In this document: positions 58,129-64,000 of the stretch, piece by piece | Layout: every line of letters begins with the position of its first letter | Numbering within the stretch: position 1 is the stretch's first letter | From: Methanobrevibacter sp. | GTDB lineage: Archaea > Methanobacteriota > Methanobacteria > Methanobacteriales > Methanobacteriaceae | Length of the DNA: 64,000 nt | Reading direction: 5' to 3' | Assembly (NCBI GenBank): GCA_017646885.1 | Contig: JAGCLR010000153.1 | Coordinates: 59,908-123,907 of the forward strand | Made by a program: the position numbers and the translations under genes | The notes under the pieces: model-generated | What the model was told of the DNA's origin: nothing | What the model saw: the letters and a program-made list of their open reading frames with translations, nothing else | Database searches by the model: none

Positions 58129-58825
58129 ATGCCTAAAAATTGGAAAAAAGCAAAAGAAGGTACTTGGTGTTGTAGATACTGTCGGACAAGATTGTGAAAC
58201 AAAAAGAAATATGCTTGAACATTTAAAATCTCATCCTGAATATCAGAGAAGAGAAAATGTCAATCATACTTGGATTTGTCAATTTTGTAATCAACCTTTT
58301 GAATCAAGAAGAAAATTGTACGCACATAATAAAATTTGTACTGAACGATTAAAACTTGATACAGATAGTATTGGACGAATCAAAAATCCTATTGCTCAAA
58401 CTAATAGACTTAAATCATACAATGAAAACAGAAAAGCCGGAATTAAAATAAACAGACCAGCTTTAACTGAAGAACATAAAAAATCTATTAGTGATGGAAC
58501 GAAAAACTATTTGAAAAGAACCATTAAACACGGTGGTGCTAGATACTCATTTAAAGCTTGTGAGTTCATCAATAAATTAAATGAAGAAAAAGGATGGAAC
58601 TTACAACATGCTGAGAATGGTGGTGAAATTAGAGTTGATAATTATTATTTGGATGGTTATGATAGCAGTTTAAATATAGCCTTTGAATATGATGAAAAAA
58701 GACATTATAACTCTAATGGTGAACTGAATGAAAAAGATTTGAAGAAAATGAACTATATCAAAGAAAAATTGAACTGTCGCTTTTTTAGATATAATGAAAG
58801 TTTAAATGAACTAAAAGAATTTTAA
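58129..58825 (+). CDS. Zinc-finger Vsr-like homing endonuclease split by a +1 frameshift
   Basis: The first frame MPKNWKKAKEGTWCCRYC ends in TGT CGG ACA AGA TTG TGA. Skipping the C at 58183 gives CCRYCGQDCETKRNMLEHLKSH, completing a C2H2 finger. It is followed by a second finger (CQFCNQPFESRRKLYAHNKIC), 'DTDSIGRIKNP', a NUMOD3-like segment (TEEHKKSISDGTKNY) and the nuclease 'IAFEYDEKRHYNSNGELNEKDLKKMNYIKEKL'. It is homologous to the 43981 protein. 231 residues when joined. The GAGG ribosome site supports this start. Confidence 0.7.
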
Positions 58826-58832
58826 ATAACTA

Positions 58833-58861
58833 TTGACAATGAGAATTGAATTTACTATATT
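58833..58861 (+). promoter_or_regulatory. TTGACA/TATATT promoter for tRNA genes
   Basis: -35 TTGACA 58833-58838, 17-bp spacer, -10 TATATT 58856-58861. tRNA-Gly begins 35 nt downstream. Confidence 0.85.
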
Positions 58862-58895
58862 ACTAAATGTTGAGACGGAATAGTCCTCTATTTGG

Positions 58896-58967
58896 GCGGT
58901 AGTAGTTTATGTGGTAAAATCCCTTGCTTCCGACCAGGAGAATCGGTTTCAAACACCGACTACCGCT
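58896..58967 (+). tRNA. tRNA-Gly(TCC), second copy
   Basis: Acceptor GCGGTAG/CTACCGC, loop CTTCCGA, T arm TCGGT-TTCAAAC-ACCGA, discriminator T. The anticodon stem CCTTG/CCAGG has one mismatch. Confidence 0.7.
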
Positions 58968-58988
58968 CCAAAAAGAAAAGATTTTTAA

Positions 58989-59062
58989 CCTCTGGTAACC
59001 GAACTGGCATAGGTACCGGACTCAAAATCCGGGTTTTGTGGGTCCGACTCCCACCCGGAGGA
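58989..59062 (+). tRNA. tRNA-Leu(CAA) with short variable loop
   Basis: Acceptor CCTCTGG/CCGGAGG, anticodon stem CCGGA/TCCGG with loop CTCAAAA, variable GTTTT, T arm GTGGG-TCCGACT-CCCAC. Confidence 0.85.
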
Positions 59063-59127
59063 CTACATTTTTATAACTGTAGTTTAAAAGTACTAGGTAG
59101 TTAATTAGCACTGACCTTAACAAAAAC

Positions 59128-59135
59128 TATAAATA
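59128..59135 (+). promoter_or_regulatory. T4-type late promoter (TATAAATA) with no gene downstream
   Basis: The next coding or tRNA feature is more than 540 nt away, so it would produce the non-coding stretch and possibly tRNA-Asn and tRNA-Thr. Confidence 0.5.
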
Positions 59136-59139
59136 AAAA

Positions 59140-59677
59140 ACGAAGGTTGAGAAATCAACCAGACATACATTCCCCTAACACAAGTTCCAACCGAGCTTGA
59201 AGGGACTATGGAAATACTGAAAAGGTATGGAAGTAGGTATAATGTATTCGTAAAAACATAATGTACGATAGTACTCATTATGTGATGGTTATTATCCAAC
59301 AGGTATTTGGTGAAATCCCAGGGACCTGTTGGTACGAAACTACTGTGGCGGTAGAGTTCACTAATAGTCGCACAGGCCAATAATGAAGAAATCGGTAGAT
59401 AGTGAAGCTATTGTTTAGGCATCGGTTCCTATCTTTTGGGTGAAAATCCCAACACTGACAATACATTGAAACGGTCGCTCCAGAGTAAATGGTTGGTGAT
59501 GGCAGAATAATGTTTGAATATATTATTACAAGTGTGCCAAGTCTTGTATGTGTGTCTGGTTGATTTTTCATGCGGGAGCCACGGTGGTTTGGCTTGCTTT
59601 GTGGGGGTTGCCCTCTTGTTTTGCCCACAAACAACTTCGGAAGTGTGAGGCTCCGAAGATACCACGAATTTGATTAT
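59140..59677 (+). ncRNA. 538-nt structured gene-free stretch
   Basis: Preceded by a late promoter box. Contains the perfect 9-bp stem CCAACAGGT/ACCTGTTGG (59296-59304 with 59324-59332), GGTTGA/TCAACC at 59145-59160, and two copies of a GGTGAAA(A)TCCC element. No open frame with plausible coding content. Function unknown. Confidence 0.4.
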
Positions 59678-59764
59678 TCTGCGGTACTCTAAAGGTAAGA
59701 GGCTTGACTGTTAATCAAGTGTATGGAGTAAAATCCTATGGAGGTTCGAGCCCTCCCTGCAGAG
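59678..59764 (+). tRNA. tRNA-Asn(GTT) with long variable arm
   Basis: Acceptor TCTGCGG/CTGCAGA, anticodon stem CTTGA/TCAAG with loop CTGTTAA, 20-nt variable region containing GGA/TCC, T arm GGAGG-TTCGAGC-CCTCC, discriminator G. Confidence 0.8.
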
Positions 59765-59855
59765 CGAAAACAGAGTCATAGGCTTAACCTATGTGGAGCG
59801 ATACCCCTGATAAGGGTTCCCGCAAGCTGGGTAGTGCTTTGAACTACCCAAACAA
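59765..59855 (+). ncRNA. Three-hairpin tRNA-like element
   Basis: CATAGG-CTTAA-CCTATG, then TACCC-CTGATAA-GGGTT (an Ile GAT-type anticodon loop), then GGGTAGT-GCTTTGA-ACTACCC. No acceptor stem encloses them. Either a relic of a tRNA-Ile or a different RNA. Confidence 0.35.
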
Positions 59856-59928
59856 GCTGGTGTAGCTCAGTTGGTAGAGCAGCTGATTTGTAATCAGCCG
59901 GTCGGGGGTTCGGGTCCCTCCACCAGCG
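59856..59928 (+). tRNA. tRNA-Thr(TGT)
   Basis: Acceptor GCTGGTG/CACCAGC, D arm GCTC/GAGC, anticodon stem GCTGA/TCAGC with loop TTTGTAA, T arm GGGGG-TTCGGGT-CCCTC. Confidence 0.95.
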
Positions 59929-60138
59929 CTAGAATAGCAAGAACGCTAGGAAACGAGTTTCATGCAGCTATATACGTTATGTTGATTTATGCTGTATGTC
60001 GGAAGGCACCAAATAGTAGAGTTCTTACTCTAAGCGTAAGAAATCAGGACTGATAATTAAAGTTCTTGATGGGTCACCTGAATGTCCGAGAGTGGCTGCC
60101 ATTTAATAGACTGTGAAGATACAGTCAAATGAATTTAT
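59929..60138 (+). other. 210-nt gene-free spacer with a tRNA-Ser-like fragment
   Basis: TTCTTAC/GTAAGAA hairpin near 60021-60041. TGTCCGAGAGTGGCTG near 60083 strongly resembles the D arm of bacterial tRNA-Ser and is followed by GACTGT/ACAGTC, but no T arm or acceptor can be found. Confidence 0.35.
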
Positions 60139-60222
60139 CGCGGGATAGTCTAATGGTAAGATACCGGGCTCATAACCCGGGGACAGGTAATGCTAGTGAC
60201 GGTCCGACTCCGTCTCCCGCTA
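60139..60222 (+). tRNA. Initiator-type tRNA-fMet(CAT) with long variable region
   Basis: Acceptor CGCGGGA/TCCCGCT with an unpaired 1-72 position (C-T), anticodon stem CCGGG/CCCGG with loop CTCATAA showing the three G-C pairs of initiators, T arm GACGG-TCCGACT-CCGTC. The variable region is 17 nt instead of about 5. Confidence 0.75.
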
Positions 60223-60282
60223 TCTGAAAAAATTGGTTCTTTACAATTTTCTCCACCGATCAAAAGAAAATCTATTGAAATT

Positions 60283-60294
60283 GTTGTTACCTCC
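60283..60294 (+). promoter_or_regulatory. Anti-ribosome-site element before a terminator
   Basis: GTTGTTACCTCC is the reverse complement of the leader GAGGTAACAAC used at 60829. It sits directly upstream of the terminator at 60316. Confidence 0.4.
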
Positions 60295-60315
60295 TTGGGT
60301 TGTTGTTCAACTCAG

Positions 60316-60345
60316 AGCACCCTAGCGAATGTTAGGGTGCTTTTT
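60316..60345 (+). terminator. Terminator after tRNA region
   Basis: AGCACCCTA (60316-60324) pairs with TAGGGTGCT (60333-60341), followed by T5. Confidence 0.9.
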
Positions 60346-60364
60346 CTGTTAAAAGGAATAAACT

Positions 60365-60739
60365 ATGACTTATGAAGAATTACTACCTATCCTGGAAAAG
60401 AATGGATTTTACTGCGAAAAACTAACTAAAGATGATAGATGTCTGTATGTGTATTCAAGGTTATCATTAACAAATAATACAGATAACAGGAATGTATTGG
60501 CAGTTCTAGACTTTGACCAATATAAGCCAAAGTTAGAAGAAATACAGTTCTATTCTAAATTCTATATTACTAAGGATGGTATTGCTACTGAAGATACTAT
60601 TACAGTAGATTGGGCAGACAATGATTTTTATAACGAAATTACACCCGAAAAAGTTGACAAAAAGTTTCAAAAAATGGCATTAAGGATAAAAACTTTAGCG
60701 GAAAGAGCCAAATTAAAACGAATTAAGGCCGATTTTTAG
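60365..60739 (+). CDS. DF-tail protein outside the main cluster
   Basis: 124 residues. N-terminal helix (YEELLPILEKNGFYCEK, like the 'EAxxxLxxxGY' segment), beta core, helix ending KLKRIKADF. It combines features of both small families seen in this window. Followed directly by the next dyad promoter. Function unknown. Confidence 0.6.
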   Translation: MTYEELLPILEKNGFYCEKLTKDDRCLYVYSRLSLTNNTDNRNVLAVLDFDQYKPKLEEIQFYSKFYITKDGIATEDTITVDWADNDFYNEITPEKVDKKFQKMALRIKTLAERAKLKRIKADF

Positions 60740-60743
60740 CCTT

Positions 60744-60809
60744 TGTAAACTAAATTTTACATAAAAATGTGCAGTTCTTATTGACAAGGGTCATAGTTTT
60801 AACTATATT
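60744..60809 (+). promoter_or_regulatory. Dyad + TTGACA/TATATT promoter
   Basis: Dyad 60744-60761, -35 TTGACA 60781-60786 (19 bp away), 17-bp spacer, -10 TATATT 60804-60809. Confidence 0.85.
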
Positions 60810-60839
60810 TGTAATACAATAATAAAAGAGGTAACAACT

Positions 60840-61364
60840 ATGACAACAATCAACATTAACATCAACATCAATTCTTCCACTTCCGAAATGGCTCTCAATA
60901 TGTTCCGAGCCAACTTTGAACACAATGTTCGCACTATGCGTGACCTTATGATGGAAATGATTGACAAGGTTATGGGTGATAACGAATTTATGAGAGCTTC
61001 TTGCCGCGTGGAAAACAAGGACCTTGACCTTCTTTGGAGTATGTTTGATAAGAAGACTGATGAACTCATTAAGGAAAACCGTGCGAAGACAAATGAAGTT
61101 CGTGAAATGTTTAAGAGCGAAACTGGTGTTCAGCAGAGTTTCTTTGATTTCGTTTATGAACCTGCTCATTTGGAAATGCTGAAGTATGTTCCGAATGGCA
61201 TCAACACTTTTGTGAAGTGTGCTATGATTCTTAATGAACATTACGAACGGTTCGCAAAGAAGGTTGAAGAATTTACTGTGAATGGTGTGTCTTTGGTAAA
61301 TATGGCAAATTACACCGCACAGCTCCGCAATATGGGTACTGCCGCCCGCCGTTTGGGACTTTAA
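60840..61364 (+). CDS. Unknown helical protein
   Basis: 174 residues: short Asn/Ile/Thr N-terminus (TTININININSS), then long helices (MFRANFEHNVRTMRDLMMEMI). GC-ending codons and the consensus leader GAGGTAACAAC suggest strong expression. Function unknown. Confidence 0.65.
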   Translation: MTTININININSSTSEMALNMFRANFEHNVRTMRDLMMEMIDKVMGDNEFMRASCRVENKDLDLLWSMFDKKTDELIKENRAKTNEVREMFKSETGVQQSFFDFVYEPAHLEMLKYVPNGINTFVKCAMILNEHYERFAKKVEEFTVNGVSLVNMANYTAQLRNMGTAARRLGL

Positions 61365-61384
61365 TTTAAAAGAGAGGTAAAAAT

Positions 61385-61552
61385 ATGAACGTATTTGTAG
61401 TAACTTACAACACTAACGATAAACCTGACCGCCGTATGATTTGGTCTGTCCGAGCAAAGAAGGAAGATGCTGAAGCGGACCGACAGAAGATCATCAAGCA
61501 GTTTGGTTCTTTCTTGGCCGATACCGAGATTGACGAACGTCCCGTGACCTAA
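61385..61552 (+). CDS. Small unknown protein
   Basis: 55 residues starting MNVFVVTYNTNDKPDRRM, a beta-alpha fold by appearance, behind AGAGGTAAAAAT. Second gene of the 60840 operon, ending at a terminator. Confidence 0.65.
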   Translation: MNVFVVTYNTNDKPDRRMIWSVRAKKEDAEADRQKIIKQFGSFLADTEIDERPVT

Positions 61553-61560
61553 CGAATTTT

Positions 61561-61572
61561 GTTGTTACCTCC
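61561..61572 (+). promoter_or_regulatory. Anti-ribosome-site element in 3' UTR
   Basis: GTTGTTACCTCC, whose first 11 bases are exactly complementary to the GAGGTAACAAC leader of its own operon at 60829. Confidence 0.45.
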
Positions 61573-61573
61573 A

Positions 61574-61600
61574 AACCCTCCCCTAGTGGGAGGGTTTTTT
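61574..61600 (+). terminator. Terminator
   Basis: AACCCTCCC (61574-61582) pairs with GGGAGGGTT (61588-61596), then T-run. Confidence 0.95.
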
Positions 61601-61638
61601 GTAAGTTCTCACTTGAAACAAAATTGTTCAAATGGGTA

Positions 61639-61667
61639 TTGTCAAATTATAAATAATAAACTATATT
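61639..61667 (+). promoter_or_regulatory. TTGTCA/TATATT promoter of a non-coding or tRNA transcript
   Basis: -35 TTGTCA 61639-61644, 17-bp spacer, -10 TATATT 61662-61667. No gene starts for about 400 nt. Confidence 0.65.
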
Positions 61668-61751
61668 ATAGACATAGAATGAAATGGTTTACAATTAGCC
61701 CCTTGAGGTGGTAGCTGTATAGGATTGACTAATTGGTTTGCCTTAAAACAA

Positions 61752-61870
61752 TGGGTGCTTCGTATAAGTAGTACGGGACATTAGAGATATAATAATAGAT
61801 TAAAACATATATTACACATAATATAGTAATATATAACATCCAGGTGGTGGTTCAAATCCCCGGCACCCGC
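61752..61870 (+). other. tRNA-like element with AU-rich insertion
   Basis: Ends TGGGTGC/GCACCCG pair, D arm CGTA-TAAGTAG-TACG pairs, and GGTGG-TTCAAAT-CCCCG looks like a T arm. Between the D and T arms lie about 76 nt, including the 9-bp hairpin ATATATTAC/GTAATATAT (61807-61815 with 61826-61834). Possibly an interrupted or decayed tRNA. The rest of 61553-62077 holds no gene. Confidence 0.4.
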
Positions 61871-62077
61871 TAATTTTTTTAACAGAATTGGGTATAATTC
61901 TCTGCACACAGTTCTAGAATGCGTGTTCAAGAAGCCCGCAGTAAGACCTCTGTGAAAGGTTTGGTGAGTTATCCTTGTCGCAAGGCACGAAGATTTGAAA
62001 GAGAATGTATGGTTTAGGTAGCAACTCAACTATCGCTGGGCGCAGACCAATACCCGAACTTTTTGAAGGAAAACAAA

Positions 62078-62233
62078 ATGAAAAAGAGAAAAGAAGTAAA
62101 AGAAAAAGAAACTGAAGAACAGAAACAGGCACGTTGGGCAAAGATGAGAAAGATGGCAAAGTCTTTCGCTAAACAAGCTGGAGTTAAGAAGGAAAAGAAA
62201 GTAGAAAAGCAATCCGAAAAGTATGATTACTAA
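62078..62233 (+). CDS. Small highly charged protein
   Basis: 51 residues, over half Lys or Glu (KKRKEVKEKETEEQKQARW), probably a single helix, behind GAAGGAAAA. It could bind nucleic acid. Function unknown. Confidence 0.5.
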   Translation: MKKRKEVKEKETEEQKQARWAKMRKMAKSFAKQAGVKKEKKVEKQSEKYDY

Positions 62234-62243
62234 TCGGATTTAT

Positions 62244-62327
62244 GGAGGTGTGCTAGAGTGGTTTAATAGGTCCGTCTACTAAACGGAAGGTCCGAAAGGG
62301 TCCGGGGGTCCGAATCCCTCCACCTCT
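62244..62327 (+). tRNA. tRNA-Ser(ACT)
   Basis: Acceptor GGAGGTG/CACCTCT, anticodon stem TCCGT/ACGGA with loop CTACTAA, long variable arm, T arm GGGGG-TCCGAAT-CCCTC, discriminator T. Anticodon ACT instead of the usual GCT. Confidence 0.85.
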
Positions 62328-62344
62328 TTACATAAAGGATAACT

Positions 62345-63094
62345 ATGAAAATTGTAACTAATAACAACATTTCAAAAGATAAGACTTCTCCATATTTTGC
62401 CGAGAAGTTTTCTTATTATACAAGGCAAGAAATTGAAGATTTTGCCAAGTTGTATAATTTCCGAACATATAATTATAACTGGAAAATAAATTCTATAACA
62501 ATTTACTCAAACATTGTATGGAATGAACGCGGCGCCAAGTTATATTTTAAGTTTGAAGAAAAACATCCTGGTTCGGATAATTATTACTTAATGGATATAC
62601 AGTCCGATTATACTTATGTTTCCAGACCTTTCTTAAAAAATATGGCTTTAACACTTGAAGAACTGTTTGAAGCATATAAACAGAAATATGCTACCGAAGC
62701 TTCTAAGTATGAATTAAAACGCAAAGAAACGGAAACTGCGAGAAAAATTAACGATATAAACACCGATGAAATAGAACTTGATTTTATGACATTAGCCGAG
62801 AAGTATGGTTATGAGTTTTCTTCAGAACATCCTTCTAACCCAGCTGCCATTTATAATACTTATAAATTTGAAAAGAAAGGAACAAGTTATTATATATCAT
62901 TTGACTCATTCACAGTTAAATCAAAGAATGTACAGTGTTGGCAGATTAATGCTTATTGGCCTTTCGTCAAGGACGAATACTGCTATTATGTGGGAACTTA
63001 TGACGAAATTAAGCAAGTTGCCGAAGGTTATATGAAAATGTTTGAAAAAAAGGTTATGACAAACTGCTATGACAACTATATTATTAAAAAGTAA
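62345..63094 (+). CDS. Unknown two-domain protein
   Basis: 249 residues. Two similar halves, each helix (IEDFAKLYNFRTYNY; FMTLAEKYGYEFSS), sheet and helix. The junction near residue 140 reads TDEIELDF, reminiscent of a DF tail fused to a second unit. This may be a fusion of two relatives of the small beta-plus-helix proteins. Function unknown. Confidence 0.55.
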   Translation: MKIVTNNNISKDKTSPYFAEKFSYYTRQEIEDFAKLYNFRTYNYNWKINSITIYSNIVWNERGAKLYFKFEEKHPGSDNYYLMDIQSDYTYVSRPFLKNMALTLEELFEAYKQKYATEASKYELKRKETETARKINDINTDEIELDFMTLAEKYGYEFSSEHPSNPAAIYNTYKFEKKGTSYYISFDSFTVKSKNVQCWQINAYWPFVKDEYCYYVGTYDEIKQVAEGYMKMFEKKVMTNCYDNYIIKK

Positions 63095-63156
63095 ATAAAA
63101 TTTTACATAAAAATGGGTAAAAAACCATTGACAAACGGAAGTTTATTTACTATATT
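63090..63156 (+). promoter_or_regulatory. Dyad + TTGACA/TATATT promoter
   Basis: Dyad AGTAAA-N6-TTTACA 63090-63107, -35 TTGACA 63128-63133 (20 bp away), 17-bp spacer, -10 TATATT 63151-63156. Confidence 0.85.
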
Positions 63157-63197
63157 ATAGTATGACAATGTAAAACATTTTAACAAAAGGAAAACTA

Positions 63198-63560
63198 ATG
63201 CAAAATTCTAACTATCAGTTCTTGAACCTCGGTGACCTTCTCAATGTTCTTCAGGGTAATGATTTGGGTCAGTATGACCAGCGTGTTGTAAAGCCGGCAA
63301 CTCAGGTTCGTCCCGCACAGAAGTCTTTGGAAGATGAAATTGCCGAACGCAAGGCCCGCATTAAGGCGGAACAGGACGCACTAGCAGCTGCTGAACAGGC
63401 TCTCGCCAAGGAACAGAAGCGAATTAAGTATGTGGCCGACGATGACAAGATTGATATGCTCATCCCTCGTGAAAAGGTCATCAAGATGATTGCCTCCCTC
63501 TCCGAAGTAATCAAGAAAGAACCCAACGCAGACAAGTATCGTTTGACTATCAAACTCTAA
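63198..63560 (+). CDS. Unknown coiled-coil protein
   Basis: 120 residues. Residues about 45-80 form a heptad-like Ala/Glu/Lys helix (LEDEIAERKARIKAEQDALAA). Short beta C-terminus. GC-ending codons. Function unknown. Confidence 0.6.
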   Translation: MQNSNYQFLNLGDLLNVLQGNDLGQYDQRVVKPATQVRPAQKSLEDEIAERKARIKAEQDALAAAEQALAKEQKRIKYVADDDKIDMLIPREKVIKMIASLSEVIKKEPNADKYRLTIKL

Positions 63561-63578
63561 GTTCTAATCGGAACAAAA

Positions 63579-63623
63579 GTTGTCAATGCAAGTATTGACA
63601 ACTTGTTTCGTATTTTTTACATT
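63579..63623 (+). promoter_or_regulatory. Inverted repeat overlapping a TTGACA/TACATT promoter
   Basis: GTTGTCAAT (63579-63587) and ATTGACAAC (63594-63602) form a perfect stem that includes the -35 TTGACA (63595-63600). With a 17-bp spacer the -10 is TACATT (63618-63623). It could act as an operator or as a weak terminator for the gene before it. Confidence 0.5.
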
Positions 63624-63668
63624 TGATTATGTTGAATGTTTAACAATTAACTATAAAGGAATAAAACT

Positions 63669-64000
63669 ATGAAAACTAATTCAACTATGGCTCAGCCAAC
63701 AAAGATGAACTCCCGCGAACTTCTAGCAAGTAAGCTCCGTGATATGGTTTCAACCAACAAACAGTCTATTGTCAAGATTGATGACAATTCCTGGCGTTTC
63801 CCGAGTGTTGAAGTTGATTCTAAGGTCAATGACTACATTGTGAAGCTCGTAGCCAAGACTGGTAAGAGTGGCAAGCAGTTCAAGAAGCGTGAACTCTACC
63901 GCGTTGTGGACGGTGCGGAACAGAAGGTTGAACTGGGCGAATACAAGAAGGAGTATTTGTATAAGATTGTCCACGGTTTGACAACTACGAAGGCTCCTCG
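63669..64000 (+). CDS. Unknown protein, truncated by window end
   Basis: At least 110 residues starting MKTNSTMAQPTKMNSREL, ribosome site AAAGGA. Basic, with a beta-like central part (SWRFPSVEVDSKVNDYIVKLV). The reading frame is still open at the window end. Family not recognised. Confidence 0.6.
   Translation, partial: MKTNSTMAQPTKMNSRELLASKLRDMVSTNKQSIVKIDDNSWRFPSVEVDSKVNDYIVKLVAKTGKSGKQFKKRELYRVVDGAEQKVELGEYKKEYLYKIVHGLTTTKAP

Noticed and set aside
1..64000. CRISPR arrays, insertion sequences, integrase or attachment sites
   Set aside because: No regularly spaced direct repeats, transposase or integrase motifs were seen. The only mobile features are homing endonucleases, one group I intron and the split intein.

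Overview
The window is part of a large, AT-rich, T4-like myovirus genome. It carries a late tail, baseplate and neck cluster, recognisable T4 homologues (RegA, gp25, gp14, a gp17 terminase C-terminal half, and the late sigma factor gp55), two kinds of phage promoter and a very large tRNA complement. The host cannot be named from the sequence. Shine-Dalgarno leaders (GAGGT, AAGGA) and TTGACA/TATATT promoters point to a bacterium with a conventional sigma-70 enzyme.

Layout. Positions 1-22263 hold late structural genes, nearly all on the plus strand: tail-tube/cap-like proteins, gp25, an unexpected regA, large baseplate and fibre proteins, and the gp27-like hub and gp5-like spike. An HNH homing-endonuclease gene at 22379-23323 carries a second copy of the spike's 3' end. 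Positions 23336-28783 are a minus-strand block: gp55, a gp26/gp51-like baseplate protein, the C-terminal half of a split-intein terminase, and gp14. From about 28800 the plus strand carries accessory early/middle genes: SprT-like metalloproteases, a tandem set of small proteins that all end in an Asp-Phe tail, a CobS/CobT-like AAA+ and VWA pair, and many small unknowns. Two tRNA regions (43298-46445 and 54754-62327) hold about 31 tRNAs covering 19 amino acids (no Val seen). Homing endonucleases, one group I intron and long hairpin-rich non-coding stretches are interspersed with them.

Regulation. Late genes have T4-type TATAAATA boxes, often 4-7 nt before the AUG, so the mRNAs should be leaderless or nearly so. 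Accessory genes have TTGACA-17 bp-TATATT promoters. Most of these carry an upstream dyad TGT AAA-N6-TTT ACA whose distance from the -35 is one or two helical turns.

The most unusual signals are: (i) the gp55 sigma factor split over two frames by one extra C at an NNT-CGG site, with the same configuration in two homing endonucleases; (ii) an atypically split intein in the terminase; (iii) a family of about 16 proteins with a shared C-terminal DF tail; (iv) helically phased dyad promoters; (v) a group I intron in tRNA-Lys; and (vi) tRNAs with non-canonical variable arms. Everything here comes from reading the sequence. No database search or folding program was run.
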